Origin: Verrucomicrobiota bacterium
GTDB taxonomy: Bacteria; Verrucomicrobiota; Verrucomicrobiia; Methylacidiphilales; Verrucolacustridaceae
Length of the DNA stretch: 12,004 bases
Assembly: GCA_016876055.1 (NCBI GenBank)
Contig: VHDM01000034.1
Location: forward strand, 1 to 12,004
Direction of reading: 5' to 3'
Below are positions 6,808 through 12,004 of the stretch, piece by piece. Both the position numbers and the translations under genes were made by a program. A model generated the notes under the pieces. It was given only the letters and a program-made list of their open reading frames with translations. It was not told the origin of the DNA and ran no database searches. Numbering within the stretch: position 1 is the first letter of the stretch; the number at the start of each line of letters is the position of its first letter.

Positions 6808-7806
6808 GTGGGTAATGTTTTGGAGGTCAGTAACCTTGCGACCTATTTCGAAACCCGTGCGGGCACAGTAAAGGCGGTCGACGGGGTCTCGTTCGCGGTG
6901 GGTCGAGGAGAGGTACTTGGCCTGGTCGGAGAATCAGGTTCCGGAAAATCGGTAACCGGCTGCGCAATCATGGGGCTGGTTGACCCACCAGGACGAATCG
7001 TGAGTGGGTCGATTAAGCTGGGTGGAAAAGAGTTAGTTGGCCTTGACGACCAGGGGATGCGTGCAATTCGAGGCAAAGAGATTTCCATGATTTTCCAGGA
7101 TCCGATGATGACCTTAAACCCGGTCCTTCGTATCGATACGCAGATGATTGAGGCGATTGATGCGCATGAAAAGACCTCTAAGAAGGCTGCGCTCGCCCGA
7201 GCCCAACAGGCGCTTGAAAAGGTAGGTATCCCAGCAGCTGCCGATCGTCTTAAGGCTTATCCGCATCAGTTTTCGGGTGGCATGCGCCAGCGGGTCGCGA
7301 TCGCGATCGCCCTTCTGAACAATCCATCCTTGATCATTGCCGACGAGCCAACCACTGCGCTTGATGTCACCATTCAAAGCCAGATTTTGGCAAAGATGCA
7401 AGAGCTGTGTGCTGACTCCGGAACCGCGCTTATATGGATTACGCATGACCTCACAGTGGTCGCTGGGCTAGCCCATCGAGTTGCGGTCATGTACGCGGGA
7501 CGTTTGGTCGAAACAGGGTTCGTGGACGATGTGTTAGATCATCCACTCCATCCGTATACACGCGGTCTTCTGAGGTCACTCCCTTCAGAGGGCATTCCAG
7601 GGCAGCCGCTTGAACAAATCCCTGGTATGACGCCTTCACTCGGACGTCTTCCACCCGGCTGCGCTTTTGCCCCGCGATGTCGCAACGCTACCGAGATTTG
7701 TCACAGATCGTCACCGGAAGGCACGGTATTTCCTAACCAAAGGCTAGCCCGCTGCCATCACCCCTTCGATTCCGTTGCACAGCCTGTTGGGCTGACGGAG
7801 CGTTAA
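6808..7806 (+). CDS. Peptide-type ABC transporter ATP-binding protein (DppD-like)
   Basis: This is a cytoplasmic ATPase, 332 aa, one of two that energise the importer. All nucleotide-binding motifs are present: Walker A GESGSGKS at residues 41-48, Q-loop IFQDP around Gln97, signature FSGGMRQR at 155-162, Walker B LIIADEP with Asp179/Glu180, and the switch His213 in WITHDL. The oligopeptide-transporter C-terminal extension follows, with Cys at 285, 291, 298 and 316. Cysteines of this type bind an iron-sulfur cluster in structurally studied relatives, as I recall, so a cluster is possible here. The start is GTG at 6808, two bases after the DppC-like stop. Upstream GGAA is a weak ribosome binding site, so coupling to the previous gene is likely. 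Confidence 0.93.
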   Translation: MGNVLEVSNLATYFETRAGTVKAVDGVSFAVGRGEVLGLVGESGSGKSVTGCAIMGLVDPPGRIVSGSIKLGGKELVGLDDQGMRAIRGKEISMIFQDPMMTLNPVLRIDTQMIEAIDAHEKTSKKAALARAQQALEKVGIPAAADRLKAYPHQFSGGMRQRVAIAIALLNNPSLIIADEPTTALDVTIQSQILAKMQELCADSGTALIWITHDLTVVAGLAHRVAVMYAGRLVETGFVDDVLDHPLHPYTRGLLRSLPSEGIPGQPLEQIPGMTPSLGRLPPGCAFAPRCRNATEICHRSSPEGTVFPNQRLARCHHPFDSVAQPVGLTER

Positions 7807-7810
7807 CACT

Positions 7811-8818
7811 GTGAGTACCGAGTCAATCATTTCGATGCAGGGCATCTCCAAGAGATTCACCACGCCTGTGGATCTCGCAGGCAGGCTCGCGAACCTGCTT
7901 GGCGCTAATCACCAACCGCAGACGGTGCATGCGGTCAGCGACGTCAACTTAGCGGTTATACCGGGCGAGGTCGTGGGGCTCGTGGGTGAGTCCGGTTGCG
8001 GAAAGTCAACGCTTGGTCGGATGGTGGCTGGTATCTATGAGCCCACCGAGGGCAAGATTTCTTATCAGGGTAAGGACATGCGTCTGATGACTCAGACCGA
8101 AGCCAGGCAGGCCTCGCTATCAGTACAGATGATTTTCCAGGATCCGATGTCCTCTCTAAACCCACGAATGCGCGTCATTGACATTGTGAGCGAGGCACCG
8201 GTCTATCATGGCATCATCGAGTCGGCAGAGCGAGGGGATTATGTGGCTACGATTCTTAAAAAGGTAGGCCTCGACCCAGTCTTCATGCAGCGTTACCCCC
8301 ATCAGTTCTCTGGTGGGCAACGCGCGCGCATCGGTATTGCTCGTGCACTTGCCGTGAACCCCAAATTTCTGGTGTGCGATGAGAGCGTTGCCGCACTCGA
8401 TGTATCGATTCAGGCCCAGGTACTTAATCTTTTCATGTTGCTACGCCAAGAACTGAATCTGACTTACCTCTTCATTAGTCATGACCTTGGTGTGGTTCGT
8501 CATTTGTCTGACCGGGTGGTAATTATGTACCTAGGCTGTGTCGTTGAGACTGCTCCAGCCGCAGAGCTTTTTGATGCGCCTAATCACCCGTATTCTCAAG
8601 CCTTGCTTGAAAACGTTCCGACCTTGAAGCTAAGGCACAAGCGGTTCTCGAGTATCAAGGGAGAGATTCCGTCTCCAATGAACCCGCCAACCGGATGTCA
8701 TTTTCATCCGCGCTGTCCCAAGGCTGGACCCCGCTGCAGTGTTGAGCAACCGGTCCTGCGTCCCATTTCCACGGGGAGGCAAAGCGCCTGTCACCTCAAC
8801 GATGGCGGGGTTGGATAG
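7811..8818 (+). CDS. Peptide-type ABC transporter ATP-binding protein (DppF-like)
   Basis: This is the second cytoplasmic ATPase of the importer, 335 aa, and should pair with the DppD-like subunit. Motifs are Walker A GESGCGKS at 59-66, Q-loop IFQDPMSSLNP around Gln110, signature FSGGQRAR at 166-173, Walker B LVCDES with Asp190/Glu191, and the switch His224 in ISHDL. The D-loop region reads SVAALD where the commonest form is PVSALD. The catalytic Glu is kept, and I have seen this variant in related proteobacterial proteins. A short C-terminal extension has four Cys in the pattern CHFHPRC...C...C. An insert of about 20 residues between strand 1 and Walker A (residues 18-40) is normal for DppF/OppF. 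The GTG start at 7811 has GGAG about ten bases upstream and lies four bases after the DppD-like stop. Confidence 0.93.
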   Translation: MSTESIISMQGISKRFTTPVDLAGRLANLLGANHQPQTVHAVSDVNLAVIPGEVVGLVGESGCGKSTLGRMVAGIYEPTEGKISYQGKDMRLMTQTEARQASLSVQMIFQDPMSSLNPRMRVIDIVSEAPVYHGIIESAERGDYVATILKKVGLDPVFMQRYPHQFSGGQRARIGIARALAVNPKFLVCDESVAALDVSIQAQVLNLFMLLRQELNLTYLFISHDLGVVRHLSDRVVIMYLGCVVETAPAAELFDAPNHPYSQALLENVPTLKLRHKRFSSIKGEIPSPMNPPTGCHFHPRCPKAGPRCSVEQPVLRPISTGRQSACHLNDGGVG

Positions 8819-8857
8819 AGCATTCAGGTGGCTTAATTTTCTGCTAAAGGGTCTCTT

Positions 8858-9823
8858 ATGAATCAGGTGAGCGTTGAATTGGTTGCACCCGATATTAGTC
8901 GCTGGGCAACTGGCAATACCGGTACCCCCTTTGTCTGGCGGTTTGAGTCTGGGCAGCCTGGACCGGAGGTTATGGTTCAGGCTCTGACTCATGGCAACGA
9001 GATCTGCGGCGCGATTGCCATGGACTGGCTCTTGTCCCGGAATTTCAGGCCCCAGAAAGGCCAACTCACCTTGGCGTTTGGAAATGTGGCGGCGTTTGCT
9101 CGGTGGGACCCTAACAGGCCAGCCCAGAATCGTTATGTCGATGAAGACTTCAATCGAATTTGGGCCGACCAGGTTCTTTTTAGCGATAAAGATTCCGTTG
9201 AACGGGCACGCGGGCGGGAGCTTCTGCCGTTTGTGGAGGCGGCGGATTTTCTGCTGGACATTCATTCCATGCACGAACCATGCGTACCGATGATGGTCTG
9301 CGGCACGGGGGGGAAGGGCGCAGCCAAGGCCATGGCGATGTCCGAGGCCCTTGGCATTCCCAGGTACTTAATGTTCGACGTAGGTCATCCTGCTGGTCTT
9401 CGTATGATTGAGCGCGGAGGGTTTTCCAACCCGGAAAGCCCAAAAGTGGCTCTGCTGATCGAGTGTGGTCAGCATTGGGAGAGCGCGGCTGCTGTTATTG
9501 CCAAGGAGGTGCTGCTGCGTTTTCTGCGTCAGACGGGCACACTTGCGTCCGCGAGTGTGGAGCCTTATCTGAATCCAACGCTCTCGTTTCCGGAGCGGAC
9601 AGTCATCGAGGTCACTGATGTAGTGGTTGCAAAGTCGCTTGATTTTCGCTTTGCTGCAGACTACCGTGGGCTAGAGGTCATTCCAAAAAAGGGCGACCCT
9701 ATAGCCTTCAACGGTGATGAAGTCGTTAGAGCCCCTTATGACCAGACGGTACTTGTTATGCCTGCGATAGCAAAACAGTGGGAGGTCGGAACAACGATGG
9801 TTCGCCTTGGTCGCTTCGCTTAG
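8858..9823 (+). CDS. Succinylglutamate desuccinylase/aspartoacylase-family zinc hydrolase
   Basis: This is a probable cytoplasmic zinc-dependent deacylase of the AstE/AspA branch of the M14 carboxypeptidase fold, 321 aa. The zinc site can be read as His45 and Glu48 in HGNE, with a third ligand at His136 in LDIHSMH. Glu202 in LIECGQHWE fits the catalytic base, and DEDFNR at 95-100 matches the substrate-binding segment of the family. There is no signal peptide. Known members remove N-acyl groups from amino acids (N-acetylaspartate, N-succinylglutamate); the substrate here is not readable. AstE itself is unlikely because no arginine-succinyltransferase pathway gene is nearby. The ATG at 8858 has AAAGGG six bases upstream. 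The gene follows the DppF-like stop by 39 bases on the same strand, so it is probably the last gene of the transport operon and may act on imported solutes. Its stop overlaps the stop of the opposing gene by four bases. Confidence 0.88.
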   Translation: MNQVSVELVAPDISRWATGNTGTPFVWRFESGQPGPEVMVQALTHGNEICGAIAMDWLLSRNFRPQKGQLTLAFGNVAAFARWDPNRPAQNRYVDEDFNRIWADQVLFSDKDSVERARGRELLPFVEAADFLLDIHSMHEPCVPMMVCGTGGKGAAKAMAMSEALGIPRYLMFDVGHPAGLRMIERGGFSNPESPKVALLIECGQHWESAAAVIAKEVLLRFLRQTGTLASASVEPYLNPTLSFPERTVIEVTDVVVAKSLDFRFAADYRGLEVIPKKGDPIAFNGDEVVRAPYDQTVLVMPAIAKQWEVGTTMVRLGRFA

Positions 9824-11094
9824 GTCACTGTCTGAATCGCGCGGTGCAGCACTCTCACGCCAAGCATAAAGTCGTCTAACTCCATTGCCTCAGCCGGGTT
9901 ATGAGAGCCGTGGTCATTGCGGATAAAAACCATTCCGCAAGGAACTCCGGCGTTTGCAAACACGGCCGCATCATGGCCTGCGCCGCTCGCCATGGTTTCT
10001 ATATTCAGCCCAATCTGCTTTCCCGCGTCGAGCAACCGGCTGATCCAGGCTGAATCCATTTCCGCAGGCTCCGTGAAGAGGCGACGATCGAAATGAAACT
10101 CAACGCCGCGCTCCTGCGCAATGTCCTGACATTCGTCTCGCATCAGCTTGTAGAACTGCTCCAAGGTTTCTCGCTTCTGGCTACGCACTTCAAAACTAAA
10201 GCCAACCTCGCCAGGAATCACCGATAAGGCATGTGTCTGAGGGTTTGTTGAGACCATACCGCTGGTCATGACCAGATCCATACCCATTTGCTGGAGTACC
10301 CGCCAGTGCTCATCAAGTCGAGAGAGAAGGTCGGCCACCGCGAGAACAGCATCCTTTCGCAGCCATCGAGGTACGGCACCAGAATGCCCCGCCTCGCCCT
10401 TTGCGACCACCCGTGCATGACGGATATTCCCTCTAATACCAGTCACAACTGTGACCGGCCAGCCGCGGGCAACCATTGCCGGGCCTTGTTCAATATGAAG
10501 TTCTAGGTAGGCAGCGATAGCCGATGGATCGAGTAGAACTTCGCCTCTTTCGATACGTTCTAGCGGTAACCCAAGCGCCTCGAATGCTTCACGCATACTG
10601 ATATCGGATTGACGTTGCCTGAGATCGAGGTCCTCTTTCGTAAGCTTGCCCAGTAGGGCGAGCGAACCCATGTAGGCCTTTCCAAACCAGGCGCTTTCCT
10701 CGCCGCGCAAAGCCAAAACGCGAACAGGATGGGGTGGGGCAGTCGCGCTTTGGCGGTAGTAATTGAGCAAGACCAGGCCAGCAACAACCCCAGCAAGACC
10801 ATCAAAGTTTCCACCCTGTGGCACCGAGTCTAGATGCGAGCCAATGAGTATAGGTTTGCCAGCTTTCTCGTCGGGCAGGCGCAGGATAAGGTTCTGACCT
10901 GCATCACGCTCACTGACCAGGCCACACTCATCTGCAATACTCTCGATGATGTCCATCGCCCGGTTCTCGCCTTCACCGAAGCTTTCACGCGTAATTCCCA
11001 CGCCATCGAACGTGGCATTTCGAACGTCGTCGAACGTCCGTTGTGCCAAGCGAGAGAGTTCTTGTAGATGGTCTTCCAGATTGACAGTCACCAT
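9820..11094 (-). CDS. M20-family amidohydrolase (hydantoinase/N-carbamoyl amino acid amidase type)
   Basis: This is a probable cytoplasmic, two-metal amidohydrolase, 424 aa, the usual length for N-carbamoyl-L-amino acid hydrolase, beta-ureidopropionase and allantoate amidohydrolase. Metal-site residues are His87 in GSHLDS, Asp98 in GGNFDG, Glu131/Glu132 in RGEES, His199 in ELHIEQGP and His398 in GSHNPAE. The central dimerisation domain begins around residue 213 (VVTGIRGNIRHARV) and contains GEAGHSGAVP. The EES motif reads EESAWFG where many relatives have EEGxRF, so substrate preference may differ. The enzyme should hydrolyse a carbamoyl or similar amide from an N-substituted amino acid; N-carbamoylaspartate is an attractive guess given the neighbouring orotate enzyme. 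The ATG has AGGG four bases upstream and overlaps the end of the phosphoribosyltransferase gene by seven bases, so the two are probably co-translated. Confidence 0.9.
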   Translation of the reverse strand: MVTVNLEDHLQELSRLAQRTFDDVRNATFDGVGITRESFGEGENRAMDIIESIADECGLVSERDAGQNLILRLPDEKAGKPILIGSHLDSVPQGGNFDGLAGVVAGLVLLNYYRQSATAPPHPVRVLALRGEESAWFGKAYMGSLALLGKLTKEDLDLRQRQSDISMREAFEALGLPLERIERGEVLLDPSAIAAYLELHIEQGPAMVARGWPVTVVTGIRGNIRHARVVAKGEAGHSGAVPRWLRKDAVLAVADLLSRLDEHWRVLQQMGMDLVMTSGMVSTNPQTHALSVIPGEVGFSFEVRSQKRETLEQFYKLMRDECQDIAQERGVEFHFDRRLFTEPAEMDSAWISRLLDAGKQIGLNIETMASGAGHDAAVFANAGVPCGMVFIRNDHGSHNPAEAMELDDFMLGVRVLHRAIQTVT

Positions 11095-11807
11095 TTACCC
11101 TGCTGAGGATGTGGGTAAGCTGCTTCGCCCGCTCCGCCGTGCGTGACCGACCACTGGATTGGGTCAGAAAGAAAGCTCTTTATCTCCTTTGCCCGCTCTG
11201 TGCTGAAGTAATTAGCTGACTTAGTTGCGGCAAAGATATCTTTCCAAGTTGCAAGCGCATGAAGGGTAATTCCGTTATCGGCAAGAGCCCTACGACTCTG
11301 TGGATAAATGTCATAGTTAAAAAGGACAAACACATGCTCTACGATCGCTCCGGCACTGCGCAAGGCTTTGGTTGCTCCAATTTTAGACAGTCCATCGGTG
11401 GTGAGGTCGTCAACAAGTAAACAACGCGCCCCCGGGGCAAGTTCGCCCTCAACTTGTGCATTGACTCCCCAGCCAATAGGCTTCTTGCGCACATAGACCA
11501 TAGGCAGATCGAGCCGTTCAGCAATCCAGGCAGCAAAAGGAATTCCTGAGGCCTCAGGCCCTGCGACGGCGTCTACAAGCCCAGCCAGACGATCATGCAA
11601 CAAGGTGGCGGCATGATCCATTAAACGCCTTCTTAAGTCGGGTCGTGACATCAGGCGATGGCAGTCCACGTAGACAGGGCTAGCCCAGCCGGTCGTGTAG
11701 ATAAAAGGTCGATCCTCACATACCAGTATTGCTTGCATCGCAAGAAGAGCCTGGGCGGTATCTGCGGCGACTGTAGAGGCATCCAATAGGTTATTCGGCT
11801 GATTCAT
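11088..11807 (-). CDS. pyrE: Orotate phosphoribosyltransferase (PyrE family)
   Basis: This type I phosphoribosyltransferase (about 239 aa) should convert orotate and PRPP to orotidine monophosphate in pyrimidine synthesis or salvage. Landmarks are the N-terminal FIYTTGWASPVYVDCHRL (residues 35-52), GPEASGIPFA (83-92), VRKKPIGWG with the catalytic Lys pair 108/109, and the PRPP loop LLVDDLTTDGLSK at 130-142. The TTDG-SK form of the loop and the later stretch FNYDIYP...TLHALATWKDIF resemble the alphaproteobacterial-type PyrE more than the E. coli type (DDVITAG). The ATG at 11807 is chosen because GGAAGAAG precedes it by about five bases. In-frame starts at 11822 and 11870 lack such a site. The C-terminal tail after residue 200 is slightly long. 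It could be an accessory paralogue rather than the housekeeping enzyme, since it is coupled to an amidohydrolase gene. Confidence 0.9.
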   Translation of the reverse strand: MNQPNNLLDASTVAADTAQALLAMQAILVCEDRPFIYTTGWASPVYVDCHRLMSRPDLRRRLMDHAATLLHDRLAGLVDAVAGPEASGIPFAAWIAERLDLPMVYVRKKPIGWGVNAQVEGELAPGARCLLVDDLTTDGLSKIGATKALRSAGAIVEHVFVLFNYDIYPQSRRALADNGITLHALATWKDIFAATKSANYFSTERAKEIKSFLSDPIQWSVTHGGAGEAAYPHPQQGKW

Positions 11808-12004
11808 CGGTACTTCTTCCATACAGGTAAATCCGCAGTCAAGGGTTAAACCGGCTGCCGACATAACCACCTCAACTAGCGCTGTTTATGAGGATTGATG
11901 ATTAATGAGTCTTTGGAGTCTTTAATTAGTCGACTTAGCTTAGCAGTTTGAGGCAAAGTTTAGTGTACCTTTAAGTGCGGGAACAGTTATCTTTGGTTCA
12001 GTAT
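11808..12004 (-). promoter_or_regulatory. Upstream region of the phosphoribosyltransferase gene with a tandem 9-bp repeat
   Basis: This AT-richer stretch should hold the promoter of the leftward pyrE-amidohydrolase pair. GAGTCTTTG at 11907-11915 is followed directly by GAGTCTTTA at 11916-11924, a near-perfect tandem repeat. On the minus strand these read AAAGACTC twice, about 100 bases before the start codon, a plausible place for a regulator. I could not find a convincing -35/-10 pair and no other gene is visible up to the window end. Confidence 0.35.

Noticed and set aside
8386..8402. Inactive second ATPase because of the altered Walker B/D-loop (DESVAALD)
   Set aside because: The catalytic Glu, Walker A Lys, signature Gly and switch His are all present. 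The change affects only neighbouring positions and appears in related proteins.
8630..9274. Minus-strand 214-residue open frame across the DppF-like/deacylase junction
   Set aside because: It is long but antisense to two genes with complete catalytic motifs, and its translation shows no domain or sensible hydrophobic pattern.

Overview
The window looks like a proteobacterial chromosome segment with roughly mid-50s % GC by eye (not counted). The best guess is a betaproteobacterium of the Burkholderiales. This rests on remembered family resemblance (style of the zinc-transport proteins, the DESVAALD Walker B of the second peptide ATPase) and not on a marker gene, so it is tentative. All intact genes lie on two strands in three blocks, and there are no RNA genes, CRISPR arrays or complete mobile elements.

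Block 1 (1-2548, + strand) is a metal, probably zinc, acquisition operon. It holds the 3' part of an outer-membrane beta-barrel protein with a His/acid-rich loop, a ZnuA-like periplasmic binding protein, and a ZnuB-like permease. The genes overlap or nearly touch and two start with GTG. The partner ATPase (ZnuC-like) is not in the window and probably lies upstream of base 1.

Bases 2549-3220 form a long gene-poor gap. It carries a terminator-like hairpin with a T run, short direct and inverted repeats, a doubtful ORF, a candidate sigma70 promoter near 3050-3077 and a T-rich leader with a small hairpin.

Block 2 (3221-9823, + strand) is a complete peptide-type (Dpp/Opp) ABC importer: a family 5 binding protein, two permeases and two ATPases. 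It is followed by an aspartoacylase/succinylglutamate desuccinylase-like zinc deacylase. A strong intercistronic hairpin separates the binding-protein gene from the permease genes. The other genes are tightly packed.

Block 3 (9820-11807, - strand) converges on block 2, and the stop codons overlap. It encodes an orotate phosphoribosyltransferase and an M20-family amidohydrolase of the hydantoinase/N-carbamoyl-amino-acid amidase type, overlapping by 7 bases. Blocks 2 and 3 together suggest import and deacylation or decarbamoylation of small N-substituted amino acids or peptides, with a possible link to pyrimidine intermediates such as N-carbamoylaspartate and orotate. That link is inference from neighbourhood only. 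The window ends in a short intergenic stretch upstream of the phosphoribosyltransferase gene.
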